From positions 434,001 to 498,000 of the forward strand of contig JALMQS010000154.1 in assembly GCA_024734495.1 (NCBI GenBank): a stretch of DNA of 64,000 bases. The letters are read 5' to 3'. The notes under the pieces are model-generated. The model worked only from the letters and a program-made list of their open reading frames with translations. It was not told the origin of the DNA and searched no databases. Origin of the DNA: Forficula auricularia. Taxonomy: Eukaryota; Arthropoda; Insecta; Dermaptera; Forficulidae. A program made the translations under genes and the position numbers. The stretch's first letter is position 1. Each line of letters opens with the position of its first letter. Below are positions 45,602-57,124 of the stretch, piece by piece.

Positions 45602-46560
45602 GGAGATGAGCAAAGAGAAGCCAAAATAAAAAAAGCTGTAAGACAAGGATGTGTGCTGTCACCCATGATTTTCAACTTATACATAGAAGAAGCGATTAAA
45701 GAATTCAAAGACAAAATTGATACAGGTATCGAAATCCAAGGTCAAAAGATCGCTATGTTAAGATTTGCCGATGACATTGCCCTTCTAGGAAGCAATAAAA
45801 AAGAATTAGAGGACGCCCTGAATGGAATTAACCAAATCCTAATAGAAGAAATCAAAATGAAAATAAACAAGAATAAAACCAAGGTCCTAGTATGTACAAA
45901 AAAGAACAAACGAGACAGGAATGCATCAAAATTAACCAAGAAAACCTAGAAGGAGTTAAGGAATTCCGCTACCTAGGAAGTAAAATAACATGGGATGGGA
46001 GGAGCGAAAACGAAATTAAATCAAGAATTGCCCAAGCAAAAATGGGGTTTAATTCAAAACAAAAACTACTATGCTCCTCCTCAATCAGCTTAGAAAACAG
46101 GAAGTTGCTATTGAAGACATATGTATGGAGCATAGCCATGTACGGGTGTGAAACCTGGACAATTAGAGAAGCGGAGAGAAAGAGATTAGAGGCTTTCAAA
46201 ATGTGGTGCTACAGAAGAATGATGAATATCAAATGGATGGATAAAATTACAAATGAAGAAGTTCTTGGAAGAATCGGAGAAAGAAGAACCTTGTGGAAGA
46301 GTCTGAAGAAGAGAAGAGGTCAGATGATGGGGCACACACTGAGACATGGGGGACTGCTTGGGGATATCTTGGAGGGGGAGGTGGGAAAGAAAAGGGGAAG
46401 GGGAAGACCCAGATTAGAATATTTCAACCAAATAATTGGGGATATGGGATGCCAGACATTTAGAGAGGTCAAACAGCTGGCTGGGGACAGAGTCGAGTGG
46501 AGACGGATTGTTGCATCAAACCAGTCTTAGGACTGTATACTCAATGATGATGATATAAAT
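45602..46560 (+). pseudogene. 5'-truncated non-LTR retrotransposon (RTE-like), reverse transcriptase 3' half
   Basis: The reading starts GDEQREAKIKKAVRQGCVLS, PMIFNLYIEEAI, then the catalytic motif LRFADDIALL, where FADD holds two catalytic aspartates. After a -1 type frameshift near 45.90-45.93 kb it continues EFRYLGSKITWDGRSENEIK, YGCETWTI, MWCYRRMMNIKWMDKITNEE, RGQMMGHTLRHGGLLGDILE, GRGRPRLEYF and a stop at 46528-46530. The finger region and endonuclease are missing. The 3' tail is a short (GAT)n. The flanks ATAAATAATAACAATA and ATAAATAACAATA resemble a target duplication. The long readable second part suggests a fairly recent copy. Confidence 0.88.
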
Positions 46561-47048
46561 AACAATATTACAAGAGACTTAATAGTTGTAAAATCTTATA
46601 TTTATATATTATTAACGATGATTGAATAAGTAAGAATTAAGTTAAAATTAGTTTAGAATTGATATAGTTAATAAGTATTTAGAAATAATTGTAAATAAAA
46701 CCTTAATCTAAAATGCAATTTTATCTAAAACATACATACCTATAAGCAAGAGTTGATTCACTTCCACATAGAAAGAGGAGAGAGGTTGGATTGGACAAAC
46801 AAGTTGGCGAATGGGTTTATTCTATTTGTATATCTTGCGAAGGTATATTTTAGTTAATTCCCAACATAGAAACTTACCCAGGGGACCCAGTGCCCTCCCC
46901 CGAAATCATCAAGCTAATACTATAAATAAATGTAGGTATATTTTCGAAAATCTAACACAAAATCAATTATAGTGGTGGATTAAAGATTTCTACAGAAAAT
47001 TAAGGGAGATGGCAAACTAATAAATCCGATGTGTTTTGGATTTTTTTT
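46561..47048. other. No gene recognised
   Basis: A/T-rich, with a short C-rich string at about 46878-46903 that resembles a solitary transposon end. Confidence 0.45.
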
Positions 47049-47056
47049 TATTGTGT

Positions 47057-47399
47057 CAGAAGGGTTGTTTCATCCCTTGGAAAATTGAACCCGAATTTCA
47101 AAAATGCAATCCGAGCACTTGGCTTGCCCATCGAGGTGTGACCGCATCTGACTTATAGCAAGAAATTATCTGACATATAGAAAAAATTTCACTCAAAGAA
47201 ACCATTCTCATCATTAAAAATTTTTAAGATTTAAAATACTGCGAAATTTTTTATAATGATGAAGATCAGTTTTTTGAGTGTAAAAATTACGCTTGCTATA
47301 TGTCAGATGCAGTTACACCTCGGTGGGTAAACCAAGTACCCGAATTGCATTATATTGGCATTCGGGTTCAATTCGCGAAGGGGTGAAATAATCATTCTG
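47057..47399. mobile_element. Palindromic MITE
   Basis: CAGAAGGGTTGTTTCATCCC at the left is mirrored by GGGGTGAAATAATCATTCTG at the right. The arms of about 165 bp contain ATCTGAC.TATAGCAAG and GAACCCGAAT. The flanking bases do not give a clear duplication. A solo arm relative is at 1.77-1.83 kb. Confidence 0.78.
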
Positions 47400-47510
47400 G
47401 CATAGTAAAAATAATCGATAACTTTTTGGATTTAGTAATTGACCGATGTCCTGATTTTCGACAAAATAGATTTTACAATGTTGTTTAATAATATTATTGT
47501 TATAATCTGA

Positions 47511-47730
47511 AAGTAATGGAAGACAGCTCCCGAGGGTAGTGAAGAAAGAAAAAATTATCACATTTACAAATAACGTGCTCTTATTGGACTGTTATTATTA
47601 TTTTTTTCTCCTTTCATTTTAAACCAACTTCTCGGAGGATTCTTCCCTCCTTCTTCAGGGCATCAAAGGGTCAATGAAGGAAACAAACAAGATGCTTCCT
47701 TCTTCTCTCCTCCAGAAGTTTTTGAAATTT
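47511..47730 (-). mobile_element. Partial palindromic element, family 3
   Basis: It starts AAGTAATGGAAGACAGCTCC and runs through TTAAACCAACTTCTCGGAGG to TCAATGAAGGAAACAAAC, like the left arm of the 21.74-22.17 kb element. The right arm is missing. Confidence 0.65.
47621..47661 (-). ncRNA. Hammerhead-like core, GAGAAG variant
   Basis: The minus strand reads CCCUGAAGA, extra A, hairpin GGAGG/CCUCC, then GAGAAGUUGG where others have GAAACGUCGG. The core is damaged on the 3' side. Confidence 0.3.
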
Positions 47731-48932
47731 TTTCCTTCCTTAGCAGATGCATTAAAATAGAAATTTTTTCCCTAAATTATTCTTAAAATAATTTTTCCTT
47801 AAATATTTTTTATAATATTTTTTATAATGTTATTAAAAAAAAATTCAGATTGAAAAAAATAGACTTTACTTCCTGAAAAAAACTTTCTGAATAGTATGTG
47901 CTTGAAACATTATTTTGGTATTTTGGAAGCATCCGATTCTATCGATCCCAAAAGTTGCTTAACATCGCTATAGTATGGACATGTAATTATGTGTTATTGA
48001 TATTACCTTTCTTCATTTCTTAATTCTGTTTCAATAAAATTTGTCACCTAATCCTGCCATTTTTCGGCATCGCCATTAATGAATTTACACTTAAAAAGTA
48101 ATATTTATAGAAAGTTTTTCTTAAAAAATCATAACACCTTCAGTTTCTTTTATAGAAATAAAACTTTGACTGTGAAGGGAAAAATAAGGAGTTTTTTAAT
48201 GTCCTTGAATTGTAGCCATTTCGAGTGGGATAAGCCCTTTTATTTCCCGTTATATATAAAGTGGTAAAAACAAAAGAATGAAAGAAAAGAAGAGTGGTAT
48301 CCATTTAAGGTTAATGATATTGAAAAAAATGAAGGGTAGAAAAGAAGGGATCTCGATAGATAGGATAGGAATATTTATTTAATTGTACTATTCAACCGTA
48401 CGGGATTTATTAAAAGTTATTGTTATTAGAGCAAGGTTAAAATAAACGACGTCATATAGATTATGTTTCAAATCCTTTTTCAAGTCATTTATCTAAATAG
48501 GTTCATTATATTTTTATCAATCGATTTTAATATAAGTAATATTTATTACATTTTAACTTTGCTTCTTAATTATTGTATCATAGAAGAAAATATATCAGTC
48601 ATTAAACAACACTTAATCTGCTGGTCAATTAAATATAGCGTACTAGCTGCTGACTCCAGTCTTCAGATGATGATTTATAATTATTTACGAAAGAACCACC
48701 CCTCTTAATTTTGGGGCTATTAGCAATTAATAATATCTCCTTTTAATTATGAGACTATTTCATTAGAAATATCAGCTTTCTTCGATTTAGGTTTGAAAAT
48801 ATTTTAACTCCCTTTCCCCTTTTTTAGTCCCTATCAATTTCACATAGTGGTTCATTTTCACAAGGTCGTATAGTGTGCATATGTGAAATTTCGTACAAAT
48901 CGATTAAATGGTCTAGAACTTATATTAGTTGT
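47731..48932. other. No gene recognised
   Basis: A/T-rich sequence; the frames at 48079-48267 and 48463-48708 have no family signature. Confidence 0.5.
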
Positions 48933-49470
48933 CAGTGCTGTCGTTACAGTACAAATGTATTATTTACAGTACATTTTTGCTTGAAAAGTACACTAGTACA
49001 TTAACATTAAAATCATTTAATTTCTAGTACATTTCATAAAATATCTCAAAGGAAGTAAGTATATTTATAATACATTTAGGTGCTAAAAAATGTAAGCTTC
49101 ATAATATTCAATATAAAGCATGTAAAACGAAAACTACAAAAATAATAAATGAAAAAATAGGACCATATGTTATGAAAAAAATGTGTCTTTGACAAGACAA
49201 CATTTTTCCCAATAATCATAGACGAAACAACGGACGTGTCTACTAAAAAATTTTTAGTTATATTGTTAAGATATTATTCATCAGAAACTAAAAAATATGT
49301 AATTCGTTTTTAGGATTAGTAGAATTAGATAATGGTAGTTCTGCAGCGGGTATTTATGAAGTTTTAAGAGGTTATTTATTTTAAATAAAGTGACTCGATT
49401 TTTTGTCCCATTACAGTACATTTTACTAAAATGAATAGTACATTCGAATAAAAGCACGCGGAAGCATTGC
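48933..49470 (+). mobile_element. Decayed hAT element
   Basis: CAGTGCTGTCGTTACAGTAC at the left starts repeated ACAGTACATTTT-type text, which recurs near 49420-49450. A transposase relic lies between. The right end is uncertain. Confidence 0.6.
49206..49385 (+). pseudogene. hAT transposase catalytic-region relic
   Basis: FPIIIDETTDVSTKKFLVIL, LRYYSSETKKYVIRF, then after a one-base shift FLGLVELDNGSSAAGIYEVL. DE(S/T)TD....K.L...RYY........FLGLVEL is the first catalytic-Asp region of hAT transposases. The frameshift and stop near 49.31 kb make it non-functional. Confidence 0.75.
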
Positions 49471-49479
49471 ATGGTAGTT

Positions 49480-50544
49480 AAAACTCCAAATTGATTTTAT
49501 TTGAAAAATAAAATAAAATAACTTATTTACGATATTTTTCTGAAGATTTTTTAACAGAGGGTTCAACTTCAAAATATGAGGGCCGACATTTCTGCCTCTC
49601 AAATGTCACGCAACCAGAGAAACTTAAAGAGGTAGGGACGATGTCATGGAAATTACCTAAATTGGTATATGAGAATTAAATCGTCAGAGGAATTTGAATA
49701 ATTTACTCTCCTCACTTTCTACCCCTTGGTCTTTACAGATAACTCTACTATAGTTATAGAAACTTGTAATATATTCAAATTCCTATTATTAACATATAAG
49801 CAGTAAAGTTAGAGATCGACTTTGGCAACGAGGGCTATTTAGTGGTGGTGGTTAGAGAGGGTAAGGTGTAGAAAGATCAAACTATGTAATTCAACTTCAA
49901 GTTAAAATGTTACAAGATATGAAGCGGGGAATTTATAGTTGCTGTAAACGCAACCAAATTAAAGGCATTTCAAACAAATCAATCACTTTAATGATATAAA
50001 TTGACGCCTGCAACTCTTAGGGTAGGCATTCAGTGAACAGCGGTGTTAATATTATTGCATAGTTGTCAGAGATTAACGAGAAGCCCTATAATTTCCAAAA
50101 AACATACTGAAGATATCAAATTTGTTATAATTTTCATTATTAAATAGAGAATTAGAGAATACGTGCAATTTTCTTCATAAACGACAATTAAATTTTTGTT
50201 CTGATTTTTAGAAGTTTTAAAACTAGGAAGCCAAAAATCTGATCAGTTTTTCATTTTGGAAATACAAACATTTTAATACTAGTAGATTGAATTTTTAACT
50301 ACCTTCTATTCTTTAATTATTGTGGTATTTGAATCCAAACAGGAAAAAGCCAAGCGATTTTTGTATCATTTGCTCATTGTGCTTAAAAATAATGAATCTT
50401 GAAGAAAAGTCATTTTTAATCATAGTTTTTTCTGCCTATATTCTGATACCCACGATAACTTAAGAAAAAAAGTCGTAAAAAAGCTCGTTTTGCTGTCAAA
50501 ATGTTTCCTTAAAAAGCTTTTGGTTGAAATTAGAACACGGGAAG
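49480..50544. other. No gene recognised
   Basis: A/T-rich, moderate complexity, no recognisable element or exon. Confidence 0.5.
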
Positions 50545-50756
50545 CATTTCATTTTTTTATTTTCTCAAAAACGGCTCTAACGATTATTTTTTTAAATTAG
50601 TGCTCTTATCAAGTGTCATAAGTTTTTAGTCGTGTATACATTTTTAATCCGATTTAATTAAAGGAAAAGGGTGTGAATTAGGAGTGTCGCAAAAATAAAT
50701 ATTTTAATCGTTCATTTTTCGTCTAAGCTAAGTTGTAGTGCTTTGAGATTTGAAAC
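50545..50756 (+). repeat. Fragment homologous to the 11.0-11.2 kb interior of a hAT
   Basis: CTCAAAAACGGCTCTAACG, CTTATCAAGTGTCATAAG and TATTTTAATCGTTCAT occur in the same order at 11.01-11.16 kb. The similarity stops abruptly at about 50757, where another hAT end begins. Confidence 0.7.
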
Positions 50757-51076
50757 TATGGTATAAAAATTTGGCGGCACACCAAGGATTTAACACAATT
50801 GTAGTTTACATAAGCTTAGTCGCAATAAAGAAAATTATACTGAATTAAATACGAAAAATACACCGTGACTGATATAATAAATGTAGTTTTATAAAGGGGA
50901 TATTACCAATTTATTGTAGAATTAAACAACTCATAAACAGGGGCAAAGGTATAGAAATATTTATATTCAAATAAATTATAAGTACTTAGAGAAAAACAAC
51001 ATTAATTTTTAGCGATTCGTTGTCAAAGGTTTGATGGCACACTAGTGTGCCGCGGCATAGTGGCTGAGAACCACTG
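50757..51076. mobile_element. hAT right end, 5'-truncated
   Basis: The complement of the right end is CAGTGGTTCTCAGCCACTATG, a typical hAT terminus, and GTGTGCCGCGGC precedes it. TTTGGCGGCACACC at about 50768 mirrors the subterminal text. The true left terminus is missing. Confidence 0.65.
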
Positions 51077-51084
51077 ATCTTATA

Positions 51085-52150
51085 GGCTATAGAAGAAGTA
51101 TTTCGAGATTTTGTTTAAAATCAAAAGATCGGAAGTACGTGTTTACTTGAAGTTTTTTGGTATTTTGGACTTTTGTCTTTTTTCTGGTTATTTCTCAAAA
51201 CGGCTTGGAGGGAAACTCAAAATGAAGTAATTTGAATCAAGAAAATTGGTATGATGATTTCAAATAAGGGAGAAACTAATGTGAAAGTCGTATGGTGCCC
51301 ATGCCAGTTGATTTCTTTACGTTACATAAAATTAAAACAAATTCAAGAGAATTCAATACTTTGGTCTTCACGAGCTTACCTAATATCAACATTAGTCTTT
51401 TTTAATTATAAATATTATTTTCATAGGGTCAGTATCGCGTGGATATTGAAAATATTTTCTTCTTACTCATCCTGTAAGCCAGTTAGAATTAAGGAGGTCC
51501 TTTAGCTCCAGCTGAGTCAAACGAAGTGTATTATCTAATATTTAATAAAATAAGTTAAAATACAAATGAAAAATAATAGAATTAAAAAATAAATAGTATG
51601 AAAGGAGTAAATGTTTGATATAAAAACAATTATAAAATAAATAATTAAATACAAAAGTTAGTTTGATTTATTCAAATCAGCTGATAATAACTCTTGTATG
51701 ATTTGACAATGCGTTGTATTAATACGGTTTATGTTTACATTTTACATCCAAAAATATTATTTATGTGATTTTTTAAAGTAAATTTCTCAGTAAATTCCTC
51801 GGTCAATGATCGGTTATTGCAAAAAAAGAAACCTGCATGTTTCAAAAAGCTAATTTTTAGTTTTTTAACTTTATCTATTCAGCTAATAGTAGTATCACTC
51901 AAGAGAAAGTGTCAAGATCTTAATTTTTCATAAGACTCTGGGGAAATGTTTACATTTAAATAAAATTTATTGTCAAAAATTTGCTCTCTAATGAGTGATT
52001 GAAACTTCACCAAAGCAGAGATAGAGACTTAAACTATTATAAATAAGCTGACGTGTTCTGATGTAGCCATCCACTTAACTTTACCCTACAACCTGGCCCC
52101 TCACTTATATTTAATATTTAATAAAATTATTTATAATCATGTAGGGGAGG
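51085..52150. other. No gene recognised
   Basis: A/T-rich; the 84-residue frame at 51251-51505 has mixed composition but no recognisable domain or splice context. Confidence 0.5.
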
Positions 52151-52152
52151 GG

Positions 52153-52322
52153 GTTAGTTTTTGCATTTTTAGACTCCTGGGGCCCACTGATTATATATAT
52201 AAAATTTGGTTGAGTTTGGTACAAGAGCCTACATTTTCACCCCCCCCTTTTGGGCGGTTAGTTTTTGCATTTTTAGACTTCTGGGGTCCCACTGATTATG
52301 TATAGAAAATTTGGTTGAGTTT
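52153..52322 (+). repeat. Tandem duplication with a period of about 103 bp
   Basis: GGTTAGTTTTTGCATTTTTA followed by AAAATTTGGTTGAGTTT occurs at 52153 and 52256. Downstream text to about 52520 (CTTGCTCGTCCACAAAAATT) has the flavour of the 7.3 kb repeats but does not align well. Confidence 0.7.
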
Positions 52323-52522
52323 ACTCAAATGGCCTAGATTTTTAATTTTTAACCCCGCCTCCACCCCCCTTAATTTTGGGTCGATATGCACCAAAATCTA
52401 ATCAGTTTTTAATTTCAATGCACCAAAACTAAGTGTGAAATTTGGTTTCGATATTCACACTAGTTTTTGAGCTTGCTCGTCCACAAAAATTTGGTAACGC
52501 ACAAACTAACAGACAGACAACC

Positions 52523-53670
52523 AGACTATCTAACATACATTTTGACAAAACAATTATTATCTCGAAAAATATAATTTTTTCGATGTTCACTTATTAGAGC
52601 TTTTTTGTAGAGCGAATGACATGGTTTCGCTCAATTTTTTTAATTAAAATAGTTTAAACCGTTTTTGAGATATTTCGAAAAGAGAATGAAAAAAAAAACA
52701 ATTTTTTCATGCACGATTACAATACATACATACCCTGTATGGTAAAGTAAAAATTAAGTTATATTTATAATCTAATATTTTTTTATTTAACAATGGCGGC
52801 GAAAGGACTTCCTTAAAAAACATTTTTAAGATCACATTCTTTTTAAATATATATATCCCTTTTCCAACAAAGGGCGACCTAACAATTGAAGGGGGAGTGT
52901 TTGATTTTTCCTTTTCTCTTTTTCTAATAATAATGAAAATAAATACCTTTCAATTAAATAAACGGTAGCTTAATTATCTAATAATCAGTTGCAATGGGTC
53001 TGATGCCCATTCACGCTTATGCCCTTTTATGAGAGGTCGTTGTGACTGAGAGTGCGAATATATCTATAATAAAATAATTATTTAATTTATTAAAAAAAAT
53101 AATAAATAAATGAATGAATATATAAAGTATATTTATAAAAACATCGAATGGATCTATTTTCATAATAATAATAATCGGAATTGGAAATAAATAATATTTT
53201 TTTAAAATAAATATTTTACTAAGAAGAAATTATTTGCTGCCGAGCAGAGCTAGGCCATCCAGCCATTATTCTTATATAAGCATTAATACGAACAACATCT
53301 AAATCTGGGCTCCAGTAAAGAAATTAAACTTTTTTTTTCTTCTTCTTTGATATTATTCGTCGTCTCAACATTGATGCCTGAGGATCATTTATTTATGACA
53401 AATCGATCAATTTCTGGCCTCACATTGGCGACACAACTCTAGAAGAAAGAACCCAGGAAAAGACGAGATTGGCCTTCTATATCTACATCTTCCGGCCTCC
53501 AGTTGTAGCACACCTAATTATCATATCAACCAGGGTGTGGAAAAGGCCAGAATGGAACTGATGTTCTATATTTTTATATATAAACCATTCATAGATAACC
53601 AATCTTCATCATTTAAAAATCTCATATATTTTCAAATCACTTTTAAACAAATAAAATCGTTATAAAAAAT
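52523..53670. other. No gene recognised
   Basis: A/T-rich with a patch of balanced composition at 53240-53540; nothing identifiable. Confidence 0.45.
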
Positions 53671-53674
53671 TCTT

Positions 53675-53957
53675 CTTCTTTAAGTGTCATATCAGGTCGT
53701 CCTGACGTTTTGTCTCCTCTTTACATATACCTGTGCTGAGTGTGTTTAGCTTTTTTTACACAGATATCCGGGACCTACTTTTTAATGCCGGTTACGAACG
53801 GGTAGTTTGGAGAGGTTGTCTATGCAATTATACTCTTGGTAGGATGCCATTGCTTTCCAAGAGGAGGCGACTGCAAATATCTGCCGAGACTCGTTCTCGA
53901 ACCAGCGTATTTCAGGCCAGTGGACCGACACTCTAACCACTGACCACAGTCGCCTCT
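53675..53957 (-). mobile_element. Second tRNA-derived SINE family, antisense
   Basis: On the minus strand: GAGGCGACTGTGGTCAGTGG (A-box TGGTCAGTGG) and GCTGGTTCGAGAACGAG (B-box), with tRNA-like spacing. A unique body of about 200 bp follows and the 3' end is (AAG)n at about 53670-53682. It differs from the 17.4 kb family in both head and tail. The frame at 53733-53936 reads this element in reverse and is not a gene. Confidence 0.65.
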
Positions 53958-54239
53958 ATATTTATAATAAATTATACATTTAAAAAATGAAAAATGGCTT
54001 TTTCATTCCACACTCACTAATTCCTTACACTCCCGTCTCCCACGAAACCTTCACAAATTCACTTTACAGTTTTCTTCTTGGAAAAAACAAGATCACAATT
54101 TGCTTCAAGTTTTTTATTTTATAAAATAAAATAAAAAAGTGCATTTTTTATAGATGAGTGCATCTCAATCAATAAGAATGTCGTTCTTATATTCTTTTCA
54201 CGCAATTCTTTCTCTCTCTATCTGTTCTTGTACTAAAGA

Positions 54240-54545
54240 GACATGAGGAAGAGGGGATGTGAAGTAAGCAAGGTGCAGGGGGTTGGTTGGCTGCTGCTGG
54301 GGTAGGTAGAATGAATCAGCAGAGTCAGGTGTTAGACAGGGGAGCGAGATCGAGCAGCGTCAAGTCAATCAATTTGTTTGATGAAATCTCTCAGTTCACG
54401 GCGCTTGAGCTTCCGGTTCGTTGCCGTGTCGTTCATTCCCTGGTTTCCTTTCAATAACGTCCGCCTGCAATGCTCCATTCGCCCACTCATCCATCCGCCA
54501 CCCCATTCTAACCATCACCACCTACATCGCACATACGAACAGACG
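54240..54545. other. GC-richer unique block, possible exon or regulatory region
   Basis: Unlike its surroundings it is high-complexity and balanced in composition, with no inverted repeat or tail. The minus strand has a short frame starting MNDTATNRKLKRRELRDFIK; the plus strand has two longer overlapping frames. I recognise no family. On the scratch side of the window this could be a promoter, UTR or conserved non-coding element, but that is inference. Confidence 0.3.
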
Positions 54546-54994
54546 CCAACAATATATCCACCCTCTATACCACTCTAATCATTCTTTTTTATGCACATTT
54601 TCTTTTTCGAATGAATTATTCCATATAGCATCCTTTTTTTTTCTCAGAATTTCTTCTTAACAAACAATAGATACTCATTTTTTTTCTATTATTTTAATAT
54701 CTTCATTTTTTTAAGTTTATACTCATTCTACTTCATTTGGGAAATGACCAGCTTATACTATTACAACAAAGCTAATTTACCTACATGCAATCAGGTATAG
54801 TCGACTCTCGATAATTCAAATTTTTCGATAATTCGAATTCTTCAGCTGTTAACTCTGGTAAATCGAAAAAATACTGTGTATTTTGATACGCTCGAAAACT
54901 CGAAATCCATTTCGAAACAAGAGGCGGAGATAACGTTCTATAATTCGAACTAGGCCACTTCCCCTCTTTTATAATTCGAATTTTTCCTAGCAAT

Positions 54995-55481
54995 TAGTAA
55001 TGAAGCTGTTGAAGCTTTTATTTTTGTGATTAATTTGATTAAAATTTCAATTTCTATTTAAATCACACATCATTAATAATAATTATTTATTGAACACGAA
55101 CAAATAATATAATATAACTCACGAGGTTTCGATCGACTTATTCTGCGATTGTTCTCAAGTATGTGCACCACTCCGATTATAGGTTAACTGAGCCAATCAC
55201 GTGTCGTTCATGCTTATATAGACTCCATGTACAGTCCAGTGAAAAAACAAACACACTGACGACCTCAGCGCCTCCTCTGTTTGACTGGTCTCTACATATA
55301 GTCTACAAGCCTGACCGACACGTGATTGGCTCAGTTAACCTATAATCGGAGTGGGTGCTCATACTTGAGAGCGATTGTAGAATAAGTCGATCGAAAAGGC
55401 GTAGTTTTATTGTATTATTTGTTCGTGTTCAATAAATAATTATAATTAATTATGTGTGATTTAAATAAAAATTCAAATTTC
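54995..55481. mobile_element. Palindromic element, family 4, inside the pogo-like MITE
   Basis: CCTAGCAAT at 54986-54994 and 55482-55490 is the target duplication; it may be 12 bp with one mismatch. The arms include TAGGTTAACTGAGCCAATC, its mirror GATTGGCTCAGTTAACCTA, and ATAATTATTTATTGAACACG at their outer parts. Two opposed degenerate cores lie in the arms. The right arm is shorter by about 45 bp than the left. A half copy is at 60.84-61.13 kb. Confidence 0.8.
55120..55405. ncRNA. Pair of opposed, degenerate hammerhead-like cores
   Basis: Minus strand 55120-55165: CUUGAGAACA, GAUUG-type helix, CGAUC, GAAACCUCG. Plus strand 55368-55405: CUUGAGAGC, GAUUG/CGAUC helix, GAAAAGGCG. The GAAA side is recognisable; the CUGA side is altered to CUUGAGA. 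Activity is doubtful. Confidence 0.25.
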
Positions 55482-55754
55482 CCTAGCAATGTTTACTCCT
55501 CATTTTCCGCGTAATATATGTACAATAATTTGGTTGTTCTTTTTTGTCGTTTCATTATTTTTACTTTTTTACATGAGGCCATATATAAAATATATGTAAG
55601 CTCATACATATTTTCAAAAATATAATATAAACTCTTAATAATTCGAATTTTTTCTTTCCTCTTGATAATTCAAATTTCTTGTTAATTCGAACTCTCGATA
55701 ATTCGAATTTTTCTTGTAGTCCCTTGGATTTCGAATTATCGAAAGTCGACTATA

Positions 55755-56290
55755 TTTGAACTCACATCTTCAATGTTATATCAAAATGTCATATGTCAAA
55801 ATTACAAAAAAAAATTATTGGAGAAAAACATTTGTATTTGTTTGCTTCATCTGCTCTCAAATTGTTGTATTGTTGCCCTCTCATCAAGTTGTATCAATCA
55901 AAGCGGAGGCACGAGGCTCGAGTAATTGCTGAATTTCCGAAGCTTTTGACCTGGATCAGTTTATACATAAGCCAGGTAGTTTGATTATCGAGGCGGATGA
56001 CATACTGTATGATCGAGAAGCTTGACACACATCTGTGGCTACCCATCCTTTAAACTTATTCTGAATAACTCTCGTACTTTATAATACATCTTGTTATATT
56101 CTTCAAATCCCTAAGTATATTATAACAGTAGGTTAACAGGTGATAGAACTCAAGTTATAGATTAAAAACAAAACGCCAGAGGTATTAAGTATTTATGGTT
56201 AATAAAAATGTAAACAGAGCTACTGAAGTGTCGATTTTTACATATTGATATAACAGCGACGATATGAGAAATAACAGATAGAATATTTCT
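55755..56290. other. No gene recognised
   Basis: A frame at 55793-55984 includes SKRRHEARVIAEFPKLLTWI and lies in more complex sequence, but ends soon and has no recognised domain. Confidence 0.4.
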
Positions 56291-56298
56291 AATTAAAA

Positions 56299-56345
56299 AG
56301 ACTGATGCTGAAGGTCAAACCTTCCAAACTACATAGTCTTTAACA
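56299..56345 (+). ncRNA. Hammerhead-like core, degenerate, family 1 type
   Basis: AAGA, CUGAUGCU, hairpin GAAGGU-CAA-ACCUUC, then CAAACUACAUAGUCUUU. It matches the 15.87 kb core and its downstream AACAAATAAAT. A9 and G12 of the core are mutated, so it should be inactive. GC-richer text at 56364-56465 follows and is unidentified. Confidence 0.35.
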
Positions 56346-57082
56346 AATAAATTTTATTTATACATAGGCCTGCCTACGTCCTGGACTGAACAGGATTCTC
56401 TCGGTTTCAGACGCCGATCCCTTTCTCCCCGCTGGTTTGATATTCCATCCAGGTGGGCGGACCTATAATATTGTTGTTTTTTGGAAATGTTTTTTGCTCA
56501 TTGGGTTTAGAAATGTCTGAAAGGTGGAGAAAAATAATTTTCAACTATGATTTTTTTCTGTCTTTCTGACTATGCGTCGTTTGTCTCTCTAGATTCATTT
56601 GGACACGTAACTTAAAAAGGGGAAATCGAAGAAAGTTCGTTCTGTTACCAATGATCTTATTATACATGAGGAGAAGTGATTAGATTTCAGATCTTTCTAG
56701 CTTCTTTCTAGAAGTTCGGTTGAAAACTGCAGAAAACATATTTTTTTAGTTTATCTATATTGTGAATTTCGTGCGTTTACATAGATTAGATAAATAATAT
56801 GAATAGAATTAACAAAATAAATTTATATATAGATATATAATAAGATTATTAAAAAAAGTACACTGCAGAAAAAGAAAATGTATGATTTTCCAAAGATAAT
56901 GTTAATTTTTAATAAACCGTCGAAGAAATTTTTTTCTACTTAAACCCTCACTTATCACAAAATCAATATATTTTTGGTAGGCCTATTTATACATATATTG
57001 AAATTATTTATTTGTTGTTTTTAAAATTAAATTAAAACACTTTTTTTATAAAAAAAACATCTCAAAACGTTTATTAAAATAA

Positions 57083-57120
57083 CAAACGTTTCGGGAGGAA
57101 TTCTTTTTTCATCAATGGAA
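57083..57120 (-). ncRNA. Hammerhead-like remnant
   Basis: The minus strand reads CAUUGAUGA, extra A, A-rich text, CCUCCC, GAAACGUUUG. AACGTTTATTAAAATAACAAACGTT beside it (57065-57090) is a short inverted repeat. Helix II is not formed. Confidence 0.2.
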
Positions 57121-57124
57121 ATTT

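Larger units (their letters stand above)
54798..55752. mobile_element. pogo/Tigger-like MITE split by a palindromic insertion
   Basis: The ends TAGTCGACTCTCGATAATTC and the mirrored GAATTATCGAAAGTCGACTA are flanked by TA. The two outer parts (54798-54994 and 55482-55752) together align with the 23.09-23.48 kb MITE. The break is at CCTAGCAAT, duplicated on both sides of the insertion. Confidence 0.85.
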
